NCBI RefSeq assembly: GCF_914767665.1 | Contig: NC_059504.1 | Location: 4,900,501 to 4,964,500 of the forward strand | DNA from: Harmonia axyridis | Lineage: Eukaryota > Arthropoda > Insecta > Coleoptera > Coccinellidae | Direction of reading: 5' to 3' | DNA: 64,000 nucleotides | Program-made: the position numbers and the translations under genes | The notes under the pieces: model-generated | Seen by the model: only the letters and a program-made list of their open reading frames with translations | What the model was told of the DNA's origin: nothing | Databases searched by the model: none | Shown: positions 21,287 through 31,568 of the stretch, one piece after another | How the letters are laid out: each line of letters opens with the position of its first letter | Numbering within the stretch: position 1 is the stretch's first letter

Positions 21287-22240
21287 GACTGAATTTTTCC
21301 ATTCGAACGAAAGCTACTGAGATTTTTATACGAGTTCGTTAGGTTTTAACATGTTTCGTGAATTTGTTACTTACATCGAATAATTATTGTAATTTTATTG
21401 GAGTATTGGTGAAGATGATCAACTTGTTACGATGTAGATATCATATTTTTGGATTTGTAATAAGTCTTTATAATAGTCGTTTAAAGTGTTAAGAGTTTTA
21501 TATTGTATAATTAAACCACATTAGAAATTATGTATTTTTTTATATATCCTGGAAGCCAGAAAAACAAATTACCTTCTTATGCAACCAATCATACACTTCG
21601 ATCTTATTCTGATTGTTGAAATTCATTTTGGAATTACCAGCAGAGCTAAGAATCCTTTCAAAATCGACATCATAATCCTTGTTTCATGAATTTAAAAATA
21701 TCTAATGTAGATATTCAAACAAGTCCAACTTTTCATATATTCTATACTACAAAATATCTCTGCTATGAGAAAATTTTAAAAACGAATAAAATCAATGGCG
21801 ATAAGAAATATTAGTTACAACCAATTTGAAGTGATATTAAATCCTATTCAACTGCAGACGACTGGGATTTTCATATGAAGTTATCGCTTTTAACATACTA
21901 ATTACATTTGTTAATTACTTAGAAAAATTGTTATTTTATTGGAGTATTGGTGAAGATATTCAACTTGTTACGATATAGATATCATATTTTTGGATTTGTG
22001 ATGAATTTTTATAGTACTTGTTCAAAGTGTTAAAATTTTATATTGGATAATTAAATCACATTAGAAATTACCATTTATTTATATTTCTTGAAAGCTAGAG
22101 ATAGAAATAGGTATACTACCAATCATACACTTCAATTGCATTCTGACCATTGAAATATTTTGGCATCAGAGTAGAACTAACAAGCTATTTGAAATCAGCG
22201 CCATATAACTTATTTAATGAATTAAAAATCTTCAGAAATT
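21287..22240 (+). repeat. Tandem duplication of the Rab3GAP1 3' flank
   Basis: Sequence directly after the stop (about 21340-21690) recurs at about 21900-22225, with shared blocks attttattggagtattggtg, caacttgttacgat.tagatatcat, ttttggatttgt, acacttcgatct/acacttcaattg and atgaatttaaaaat. Offset about 560 bp. The first copy is the likely 3' UTR; the second lies downstream and has diverged. An aataaa-containing stretch (cgaataaaatc) occurs near 21785. Confidence 0.85.
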
Positions 22241-23193
22241 ACTGCGTATTTTAAAGATTACTAGAAATCGAAAACAAATACAGTTTTTCTTTTATTCATA
22301 ATAAAAGAAAGGGCTCACTATGACAAAAATTGAAAAAAAAATGAATAAATGACAATAGAAAGTATTGAGTAGTTGTCAATAATTTTTGTGTACCGAACAT
22401 GTTATTACAAAAAGGTTTAAAACTCAAGAAATCTATATCTGCCGAAATATAAAAAAAAATATGAGTCCTCATCGCCACAATTTTTTTCATAAGAATCCCT
22501 TTAACTGATGAACCGTTGTGTTTTTACCCAAGGTATGGCATATTGCCGAAATTGTCGTCAAAAAAGCTATCTAATGATGCAATAATATACTGGGTGTGCC
22601 ATTTGAAATAAGGAAGTAGTAGTCTGTTTCCGGTATAACCAGAAGTTGTAGAGATTTGAAAATATTTTAGGGAGAAAGATCAAAAAACCCAATGTGCAAA
22701 TTTTCTGCTCGAAATTATGATTAGTTTTCCATAAACGTCTAATGGACCATCCCGGTGAGTCACCTTGTATAGTTTCTCCCATAGAATTATATCTGTAAAA
22801 AAGTCCTATATTGAATGACCATCAGGTATTCATATCAGTCGAACCACAGATGAACTTTTGCACAAAGCCATGGCATGGCGGCTTTCATATCTACCCAGAT
22901 GCGATTGTTTCGCAAATTGAAAATTCCGAGGCTAGATTATGTAATATCAGAAACGAGAACTCATATATGAATAAAAAAACTTTCCTGGCATCATGCACAT
23001 TCCTGAGTTGTTTCTGAAGCCAAACACAGACATTTTTTAGTCTCGCTCTTTCAGAGCATGGTCCCGTTTGAAATTATATGATACAGCAAATGTTCTCTCG
23101 AAATTATTTTTTCTGTGAATTGGGGAAAAATCTAATTTGCGATATTCGCTTACTTACTACAGTCAAGTTTGCTTCCACTGGTCTCAAAGTATA
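22241..23193. repeat. AT-rich flank with a MITE-like fragment at 22588-22772
   Basis: 22588-22772 begins tatactgggtgtgcc and ends gagtcaccttgtata, resembling weakly inverted CAGGGTG-type transposon ends. Open frames at 22296-22490 and 22811-23017 have no recognised domains. Nothing else is supportable. Confidence 0.35.
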
Positions 23194-24033
23194 CACTGTG
23201 TCTGTGAAGTATGGAACAAATTCATTTTTAGCTAAACAGACCATTTTAAGGAATAATCCTGAAACACGTCAATTTTTGACTTTAATTTACCGTATTTTAA
23301 AATAATAATCTAATATGCAGGGTGAATTACTTTCGAGTAATGACGTCACCGTCATTTTTTTTAATTGTACACCCCCATTTTGTCTCAATTTTCCGATTAC
23401 TCTAACTGAGATGATGAAAATGTATCACATGCTGATTCCAATTGATACAGGGTGAAAAATAATACAATAGTTTTGTGTGTCCTCACACAACAATATTATC
23501 AAAAAATCTTATTCTCTAGCGGCAATTGGTTTGAATGTAACAGCCAGTAGTTTGTTACATTTTCAGATTGATAAAAATGTATAAAAATAAGAAATAATTT
23601 CTTTCATATTAATTCTGTCTGCTAGACCACCAAGTACCGAACATGTTTGGAAATAGCTCATTTTTATTAATCTAAAAATGTTACATGAAAACCAATTGCC
23701 ACTAGACAATGAGTATTTTTGATAATATTGTTAATTTAACTAATAAAGAATGTTACGCGTTACTTTATGCGCACATACAAAACTATTGTATTTTTATCCA
23801 CCCTGTACCAATTGGGATCAACATGTGATACATTTTTGGAATCAGCTCAGCTAGAGTAATCGGAAAATTGAGACAAAATGGGGGTATTCCATTTAAAAAA
23901 ATGACGGTGACGTCATTACTGGAAAGTAATTCAACCTGTATATCAGATTATTATTTTAAAATAATAATGATTATTTTTAAAAATGGTCTTTTTAGCTAAA
24001 AATGAATTTGTTCCATACTTTACGGACACAGTG
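23194..24033 (+). mobile_element. Foldback element FB-2, copy 1 (about 840 bp)
   Basis: The end cactgtgtctgtgaagtatggaac is mirrored at 24010-24033 (gttccatactttacggacacagtg). Inverted arms of about 380 bp each follow, including pairs such as attactttcgagtaatgacgtc / gacgtcattactggaaagtaat and gttgttaacaa-type cores. The middle (about 23580-23650) is unpaired. No transposase. It abuts the truncated CAGAGTAA MITE at 24034. Confidence 0.85.
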
Positions 24034-24475
24034 CACAATATTGAATGAAATGTATTTATTTGAGTGATTCCCGATTAAATATGCAAATTTGAATATTTGC
24101 AATCGGATATTTTTCCCAATTGTCGAATTCATAATAAGCAGAATATTTATTATTTTCAGTATCTACCCTCTGAAATCCAAGGTTTAGTAACTTTTGCTCT
24201 CCTAGTGTCATCGGTTGTTTGAAGTTTGTTTTCTAAATTTCTGATATATTTAGGTATTTAATTCAATTAATTTTGAGTTAATACGAAACGTTTATTACAT
24301 ATGGGACATAAGAAGTGCGTTCTTTGTGGAGAAACTCGCGAATTGAGTGGAATATCCTATCACTGATATGTTTTCATTTCCGTGAGCTTCATGTCAAATT
24401 TGGTAGTTCATTTTGAGGACAAATTTGCTTACTGAAAATGACATATGCTCCCTCTATCTTTTTTTACTACTCTGA
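24034..24475 (-). mobile_element. CAGAGTAATAAA-end MITE, copy B (truncated, inverted)
   Basis: Compared with the 45-kb copy, this is the reverse complement, from the ctccctctatc...tactctga end at 24475 inward to the cattcaatat region, where it is cut by FB-2. Roughly one fifth of the element is missing. Confidence 0.8.
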
Positions 24476-25040
24476 TATTACTCCACAGTATTTACATTGA
24501 AGCCACGAATGACTATTATAATTTTTTGAATAATTATTTTGTAGTTTGAGTAAAAAGTGTGTCTATCATGTAAAAACCCCTATAAAGTATCTCGAACATT
24601 AAGGACTACCGATCTCAGACAATAAACTATTGTCTTCGATCGGTAAAACGTCCTTACCGTTCTCCATACCTAATTTACTAATACGTATTCCCGAAATCAA
24701 TCGTGTTATCAAAACGTAAAACGAATTTCATGCAGAAGTAGGTACTCAAATGATCCAGATAAATTTCAAGCGAACTAAAGTTGGTTCAGATAAACGTAGA
24801 ACTCAACTTCATTTTAAAAATTTCCATAAAACAATTCCCGCACGGAAGATATGCAAATATGATAGCGAATATTTCGATACAGATGAGCCTACTATGATTA
24901 CACTCCAAGATGCGGATGGAAGGTACAGATAACAACTGCAGATGGTAATACAAAATTGAATATTTAATGACTGAGCGCCCGTAAATGAATTCGTAAAAAT
25001 ACAGGCGAATTTTCACATTTCCGCATAAGGGAGAACTTGG
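24476..25040. other. Unidentified; weak exon candidate at 24750-24932
   Basis: A 60-codon plus-strand frame (KTIPARKICKYDSEYFDTDE) is followed by a GT donor-like ggaag|gtacag at 24918. No domain is recognised and the upstream acceptor is unclear. Confidence 0.2.
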
Positions 25041-25270
25041 GGAAACTCGACATCCAGCGACCATGGCAACGTTGCCTATGCGCGCTTCAGATTTCCCAGA
25101 TGATCGTATTCTTTCCTCAGTCCGTCGTTTTCTCTTCTCCGTTGCGCTGTTTTCGATTTTCCAGCTCCGCATCCTTTTTTTCTTCTCGTCGTTTCTTGTT
25201 GTTTGGGTTTTCGCACCGACTGTACATGTTGTGTTAGTGGGGGAACTTAGTGCACTTACTTCTATCTAGA
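25041..25270. promoter_or_regulatory. CpG-rich promoter-like segment with RFX-type palindrome
   Basis: GC- and CpG-rich sequence holds a nearly perfect 19-bp palindrome at 25062-25080 (catggcaacgttgcctatg). Its half sites GTTGCC/GGCAAC match the half site of RFX X-box motifs (inference from the known consensus). Overlapping open frames on both strands (for example 24786-25172 minus) have no recognised product. The downstream gene is not identified. Confidence 0.3.
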
Positions 25271-25526
25271 TATGTGAGTAATACTAATCACGATAATGGT
25301 AATAGTTATTCATTTTTGTAATTTTAACGAAAAGAAAATGAGTAAGAAACAGAAAGTTTATTGAAATAGTAACAAAACCCACACTATTGAAATATTTATT
25401 TGACAAAATCTACGAACTTGCGTACAAAACTTTGGCTATCATTGCACATATTCTTTTTTTGAAGGGTTTGACTTATTTTATAGTTTTATTCTTCTTGATA
25501 GTTCCTTGAACAATTGCCTGCGTATA

Positions 25527-26020
25527 CAGGATGTCCCTCAACTTATCGTTCAAGGTGCAACAGGTGATATTAGAATTTGATTGACTTTGTCGGTACCCAT
25601 TTAATTAATATTAAATATTAGTTATTCTACTTTCACTTTTTCATTATTTATGTATTTTCATAATTGAATAGTAGTAAGAGTTGACGGAAAGCTAATAAAC
25701 TCACAAAATAAAAGTTAAATATACAAACAAGAAGTAGGTACCTTCAGGAAAAAATCAAAAGTAAAAGATGATAAGTCACTAAGGGGTACAATAAAAAATA
25801 CACCAAACATTCTGTGCTATCCTTCCATTCCTGTCTAAGTCTTTTTACGAGTTTTTCAACACGTTTATTATATTAGAACCAACCACATCCGCAGGAAAAC
25901 CATTCCAAACCATTCTCAAAAATTATTTCATATTCATAACAACAAATTAATTGAACAAATCTTATTTTTGCTTCTTGTATCACCTGTTGTACTATGACCG
26001 GTATTTAATGGGACATCCTG
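25527..26020 (+). mobile_element. MITE with ACAGGATGTCCC ends (494 bp)
   Basis: The left end caggatgtccctcaac and right end ttaatgggacatcctg are inverted, each followed or preceded by TA (25525-25526 and 26021-26022). A second matched block, gtgcaacaggtgata / tatcacctgttgtac, lies about 30 bp in. There is no open frame. Confidence 0.8.
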
Positions 26021-26711
26021 TATGAAAATTAATAAGCTCGGTAATCGATACCTCATAAACGCTTATTAATTCAATGAATTTCAATGAGTAATTCAATTTT
26101 GAGTATTTTTCGAACATTGTTTCGGAGTTTTTCTATTTTCATTCCAACTATTTTCTATTTTCATTCTAGACTTATTCGAACGATAAATAATATTCAATTG
26201 CTTGTCAACCTTTAGTTTTTTTTTTGGAAGAAACGAGATATATGGTATCAAGGGGTTGGATCATCACCTTCAAAAACTTTCCAATGCAAAATTAAATTCA
26301 TCATGTTGTATTCAAAAGTTTTTTCATTGCTTTGTCAATTCGAAAGATGAAATATCCGAAAGATGCTTCGTGGCCTATATGGGATCATATTATTCAAGGG
26401 ACACTGTGCCTCCCTCAGGAAATGTTTTTGAGACTATGTAAATGCTATTCTATCGATATTCACATGTTTTTTGATACCCCTAGAGAATCGTTTCTGGAGA
26501 CATGGATGCTGCACAAAAAAGCTTATCATTGCCTGGAAGTCAGGATATTTTCATTTTTTCTTCGTTTTATCTTTGTACTCTTCATTCGAATCATCAATAA
26601 ATAGGAAAACACTGACTTCTACGGAAGAAAATTACAGAACTTTTGTAAGAATAATTTTTCACGAATCGTTTCAAATGGCTCTCATTGATCACTATAAATA
26701 TCATCTTAATG
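26021..26711. other. Unidentified stretch with a possible exon at 26332-26560
   Basis: A plus-strand frame at 26332-26604 gives DASWPIWDHIIQGTLCLPQE and DTPRESFLETWMLHKKAYHC, with less biased composition than random AT-rich frames. I do not recognise it and see no convincing splice sites. Confidence 0.2.
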
Positions 26712-26850
26712 TTTGAAATGGTGACCATCAACTTCGATGCATTTATCGATTGAATCTACACAAGCCAAAAGTTGTTCTGATGTACTGGACAGCCATCATG
26801 TTGAAACCACATTTTCTGTCGTAATTCCAAGTTTAGATCTTTCAGTTATA
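26712..26850 (-). pseudogene. Degenerate Tc1/mariner-type transposase scrap
   Basis: The minus strand reads KMWFQHDGCPVH and then LLACVDSIDKCIEVDGHHF. These resemble the second-aspartate block and the extreme C-terminus of a mariner-like transposase, joined by an internal deletion and with a frameshift. Too short to assign a subfamily. Confidence 0.45.
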
Positions 26851-28099
26851 TTGGCAGAAATCATCCCAATAATAATTATTTTAGACAATTCCAGATTTCA
26901 TAAGAAAAAGTAGAAACAAATAGTGTCTTTTCCCATTATTGAAATTATCTATGTTAGAGTTAGGATTTGGAATAAATTGTTTTACTTGAATGAACTTACT
27001 ATCAATAATAATTGTTCTGAGTACTCACCGATGGGTTTATTCTTCAATATGAAAGAGCTTTTCGTCATTATAAACTTCGATTCATTGTTTTCCTTCGTTG
27101 TTTATTAGTTTTATCATCACTGTTAGCAATTTACTGATGAGATATCATTAATCTATAAAAGAGAATATATTTGGAATCATCAACACCATTGATAAAATAT
27201 ATCATTATATAAAATGTAACTTGTATGAAAAATATACATCAAATACCTTATAGAAATGAATATCTGGCGAAAATTGATTCATTCAAGTGAATCTCGTATT
27301 TTGCAAGTCAGTGTCATAGACTAATAATTCATTTCCTCAACAATCATCGATTGGTAGGCGGGGTTTAGGAATATATTTGATCTATGATCAAGAATATATA
27401 ACTGCAGTAGTGAAAATTTGAAACAATGGAAGACATGCAAATCTATGATTCCATTTCTGTGCTGTCATCACAGATTACAGATACCATCTGTAATATGTGG
27501 CTGTCAATTATCAAATAGAAACATGAATTCATGTTTTCACTAACCGAATTGCTAGATCACAATAGATTAATAAAATAAAATAAAATGTCTGAAATTGCTG
27601 TCCAAGCCATCTTTCAAAAGATTAACATTTGACTGGGGGATTTTTTAGTTATCATCTCCTTATATTCAATTTGGTTCAAAGGAGATTTTAACAGATTTCA
27701 ATAAACTATTCGCATGAATTTTGGTAAAAAATCAGATATCAAAGAAGTTCACGAAACGAGAAGATCTTAACCAAATGGACAATTGATGATGCGGAAATAA
27801 CAAAAAATAAATAATCAACTGATGAAGAATGACCCGAATATAAAGTTAGAGCTGCATTTACGTCAAATTACGTCTTAACTGAAATTGATATATTTCCTCA
27901 ATTAATTGAAAGAACGGAAAATCAATGCAGAGAAAGGATTCATTCGATTGATTAAACTCTACGAAACAATACGAAAAAAATCCTGGAAATGTCTCAACAG
28001 TCAATTAAAAAATTTCCAATTATCACTTTTATCAGAAGAATTCCTTGAAATTATTATCTACTACAATGAAAAAAAAAATAAAAATCTCCGAAATGCCGT
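26851..28099. other. Very AT-rich, no gene seen
   Basis: An open frame at 27906-28136 is lysine/asparagine-rich and probably accidental. No RNA genes or clear repeat ends were found. Confidence 0.4.
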
Positions 28100-28438
28100 T
28101 CATCTCAATTTTTCATCTTCCCCCTCCAAGGCCTGAAATATGATTTTAATAAATGACGTTATATCGACCCTCCCCGATACCGTCAACAACAGAACTTTGG
28201 GGTTTTCGAAAACCCACGCAGCCGGATATCCGGCAAATTCTTGTTGGCCGCCATCCCCTCCATAAATATCACCGACTTTGTGCATGATAATAGGAAATTT
28301 CTCATGAAAGTCGTGAAATTCTCGAATGAGATAATCCTGGCTTGCTCTTCTACATCTTTCAGGACGATGGATTGGGACAGGATCTCGATTTTGTAGTTTT
28401 ATAGATTCAATATCAGTCGACTTCGTTGTTGTTTTAGG
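28100..28438 (-). CDS. Candidate coding exon, unidentified
   Basis: 112 codons are open on the minus strand between in-frame stops, with well-mixed residues. Visible are PVPIHRPERCRRASQDYLI, REFHDFHEKFPIIMHKVGDI, YGGDGGQQEFAGYPAAWVFE and NPKVLLLTVSGRV, then a stop after EGEDEKLR. The only ATG is internal (28285), so the start may lie in another exon. A 48-bp GT-AG pair (gtatcg...tatttcag, about 28132-28179) could be a tiny intron whose removal keeps the frame. The Gly-rich GDIYGGDGGQQ stretch suggests a conserved fold, but I do not recognise the family. Confidence 0.45.
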   Translation of the reverse strand, partial: PKTTTKSTDIESIKLQNRDPVPIHRPERCRRASQDYLIREFHDFHEKFPIIMHKVGDIYGGDGGQQEFAGYPAAWVFENPKVLLLTVSGRVDITSFIKIIFQALEGEDEKLR

Positions 28439-28618
28439 TTATTGCTTCATTTCGTCTACTTTCTATGTGCATTCGAACATTTGTCTTTATTTGAATTTAT
28501 AGAAGTAGATTTGCATATTTTACGTTATTGCAGACGATAACTTTGTTTGATGTCGTACAATTTCGAAGAATATTACGACAATTGATTGAAATCTATTGAA
28601 TAAGGACTGAATTGTATA

Positions 28619-28797
28619 GGGGTTCATCAAGCCAAGTAGCTTGACATTTTAACCAAACACTTGACTTGAAAATCAACCTCGTGAAAAATTACATACTTGA
28701 GTTTGACTTGACTTGATTATAGATATTTATCGTTTGACTTGATATCAAGCTACTTTATATTACTTGAGCTTGATGTGCACGCGTCGCACGCCATATA
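28619..28797 (+). mobile_element. hAT-type left-end fragment, copy 2
   Basis: It opens with ttcatcaagccaagtagctt and follows the left 170 bp of the 8.7-kb element, including the caagctacttgatattacttgag repeats and gcacgcgtcg. It is cut at 28797 where mariner copy R2 begins. Confidence 0.8.
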
Positions 28798-29683
28798 AAG
28801 GGTGTTTTTTTTAGAGCTATAGAATTTTAAATTGCAATAAAACAACGATGGATTATTCGATTGACATGAAATTCATTCATCCGCAAGATAATCTTGTGAC
28901 ATTATATTTTGAATATGATTTCTGGTATATGACCGCCACGACTGGCTCGGATGTAGTCCAATCTGGACGTTCAATTTTCGATGACTTTTTCCAACATTTG
29001 TGGCCGTATATCGGCAATAACACGGCGAATGTTGTCTTCCAAATGGTCAAGGGTTTGTGGCTTATCCGCATAGACCGATGACATTACATAGCCCCACAGA
29101 AAGTAATCTAGCGGTGTTAAATCACAAGATCTTGGAGGCCAATTCACAGGTCCAAAACGTGGAATTAGGCGGTCACCAAACGTGTCTTTCAATAAATCGA
29201 TTGTGGCACGAGCTGTGTGACATGTTGCGCCGTCTTGTTGGAACCACAGCTCCTGGACATCATGGTTGTTCAATTTAGGAATGAAAAAGTTAGTAATCAT
29301 GGCTCTATACCGATCACCATTGACTGTAATGTTCATCGTTTTTGAAGAAGTACGGACCAATGATTCCACCAGCCCCTAAAGCGCACCAAACAGTCAGTAT
29401 TTCTGGATGTAACGGTGTTTCGACATACACTTGAGGATTAGCTTTACTCCAAATGCGGCAGTTTTGTTTGTTGACGTAGCCATTCAACCAGAAGTGCGCT
29501 TCATCGCTAAACAAAATAAAATGGACGTAGTGCGCGATACGTATTCCGCACAGAACCATTATTTTCGAAATGAAATTGCACAATTTGCAAGCGTTGTTCA
29601 GGCGTGAGTCTATTCATGACGAATTGCCGAACCAAACTGAGAATAAATCATTTGACAGCTGTTAAATCGGTCGCCAAACACCC
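28798..29683 (-). mobile_element. rosa-like DD41D mariner, deletion derivative R2
   Basis: The 3' end (aagggtgttttttttagagc, preceded by TA) is intact. The 5' end lost about 50 bp between gtcgcca and aacaccc. Catalytic pieces lie in minus frames 28971-29369 and 29314-29583. An 8-nt deletion near 29335 separates them. WFQQDGATCHTARAT and CDLTPLDYFLW are intact. It shares the family-wide internal deletion. Confidence 0.9.
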
Positions 29684-29974
29684 GTTATATCCAGAGCCAT
29701 TGCTAATACAATCCTACTTCCTTGCAAAGAGTTACAACATACCAATAACGCTTTACCTCACTCATACGAATCATTATTGAAACAATTAAGACGAAAAAGC
29801 ATACTGAATATTTCTGAAATGCACTTGGAACAATTTAATGATTTCAGTTCAAAAACATTCAATACATTTAGACGTTATTCCTTCCAATACGGTAAAAAAA
29901 CTTCCAAAGTACATGGAATAAAAGATCAAACTGCGTTTAATGTAGATGGAAGCCCGAAACACTGGATCGATTGA
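29684..29974 (+). other. Open frame of about 97 codons, unidentified
   Basis: The frame is open from within the R2 boundary to a TGA at 29972, with no ATG near the start. It includes LPCKELQHTNNALPHSYESL, SSKTFNTFRRYSFQYGKKTS and NVDGSPKHWID. It may be a decayed exon or transposon coding sequence interrupted by R2. No family is recognised. Confidence 0.25.
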
Positions 29975-30325
29975 ACTACCACTCCCATCAATTTGAAGAA
30001 ACTGAACCCTAACGAATGTTGTTTACAGAATGAAAGAAAAACAAGAGGCAAACTGGATAATGGCTGTATATATATACGATGTCTCCGCCGATCAAGGTAT
30101 ATAACGCGTACATTCACTCTAACAAGTAGGTTTATTGATTTCAGTTTAAAATGAGAATTTGAAGGGGTAAGGTCCTATTATTGGAATATTTGATATAATC
30201 TCCCCTTAAATACCCTTGCTACGCTAAATGGTGTGGGTATATTCTATTATCCAACCCTATCCCTCCAACTATTATTTCATTGCTCTTTATGCAATTTGAA
30301 ATACTTTGATTCTCGACAAATCATA
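29975..30325. other. No gene seen
   Basis: No exon or RNA signal. Only short accidental frames. Confidence 0.4.
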
Positions 30326-30428
30326 TAACGGGTGCTTTTTTAGTGGTATATAACTTTAAGTTGGCATTACTGTTCAAGATGGCGACCGATTTAACAGCTG
30401 TCAAGTGACTGATTCTCAGTTTGGTTTG
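30326..30428 (+). mobile_element. Solo 5' end of a rosa-like mariner
   Basis: About 100 bp (gtatataactttaagttggc ... ttctcagtttggtttgg) match the 5' leader of the DD41D elements, starting at a changed terminus (gggtgcttttttagtgg). It then stops abruptly at the repeat shared with 16256-16490. Confidence 0.8.
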
Positions 30429-30429
30429 G

Positions 30430-30658
30430 AGGAACAATAAACCATGGTTCCCACAATAATACTTCGTTCCAACTGATATTTCATAACAAAGCCTGAAAAC
30501 ACATAACAACTAATTTCAGATTCATATTAATTATCCGAAAAACATCCTCAACAATGATGCCTTCCAACAACACTAAAAAAAAATAAATTCCCAAGCGAAA
30601 ATACTTCACTTCACGTTGACCCAAAGCATGTGAACCCCACAAGTAGGTACTCAATATA
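30430..30658 (-). repeat. Inverted copy of 16256-16490
   Basis: The reverse complement of this segment matches the sequence beside R1 (for example gtggggttcacatgctttggg). It links R3 and R1 as one inverted segmental duplication. Confidence 0.8.
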
Positions 30659-30660
30659 TA

Positions 30661-31568
30661 GGGTGTTTTTTTTCGAGGTATATAACTTTAAGTTGGCATT
30701 ACTGTTCAAGATGGCGACCGATTTAACAGCTGTTAAGTGATTTATTCTCAGTTTGGTTCGGCAATTCATCATGAATAGACTCACGCCTGAACAACGCTTG
30801 CAAATAGTGCAATTTTATTTCGCAAATAATGGTTCTGTGCGGAATACGTATCGCGCACTACGTCCATTTATTTTGTTTAGCGATGAAGCCCACTTCTGGT
30901 TGAATGGCTACGTCAACAAACAAAACTACCGCATGTGGAGTGAAGCTTATCCTCAAGTGTATGTCGAAACACCGTTACATCCAGAAAAACTGACTGTTGG
31001 TGCGCTTTATGGGCTGGTGGAATCATTGGTCCGTACTTCTTCAAAAACGATGATGGCCAGAACGTTACAGTCAATGGTGATCGGTATAGAGACATCATTA
31101 CTTTTTCATTCCTGAATTGAATGTCCAGGAGCTGTGATTCCAACAAGACGGCGCAACATGTCACACAGCTCGTGCCACATTGAAATACACATTTGGTGAC
31201 CGCCTAATTTCACGTTTTGGACCTGTGAATTGGCCTCCAAGATATTGTGATTTAACACCGCTATACTACTTTCTGTGGGGCTATGTGAAGTCATTGGTCT
31301 ATGCGGATAAGCCACAAACCCTTGACCATTTGGAAGACAACATTCGCCGTGTTATTGCCGATATACGGCCATAAATGTTGGAAAAAGTCATCAAAAATTG
31401 GACGTCCAGATTTGACTACATCCGAGCCAGCCGTGGCGGTCATATGCCAGAAATCATATTTAAAATGTAATGTCACAAGATTATCTTGCGGATAAATAAA
31501 ATTCATGTCAATCGAATAATCCATCGTTGTTTTATTAGCTTTTTTTTAGCTCTAAAAAAAAGACCCTT
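30661..31568 (+). mobile_element. rosa-like DD41D mariner, deletion derivative R3
   Basis: TA flanks both ends (30659-30660 and 31569-31570). The deletion junction is one T shorter than in the sister copies, so MNRLTPEQRLQIVQF... runs in frame into RALRPFILFSDEAHFWLNGY (frame 30753-31115). Downstream it still has frameshifts and stops, including a 9-nt loss after the WFQQDGA block (GTGCCAC|ATTGAA) and an ATACGGCCATAA stop. The third catalytic position is PLY rather than PLD. Confidence 0.9.

Noticed and set aside
27906..28136. 76-codon Lys/Asn-rich frame
   Set aside because: Composition matches AT-rich random sequence and it overlaps the better minus-strand exon candidate.
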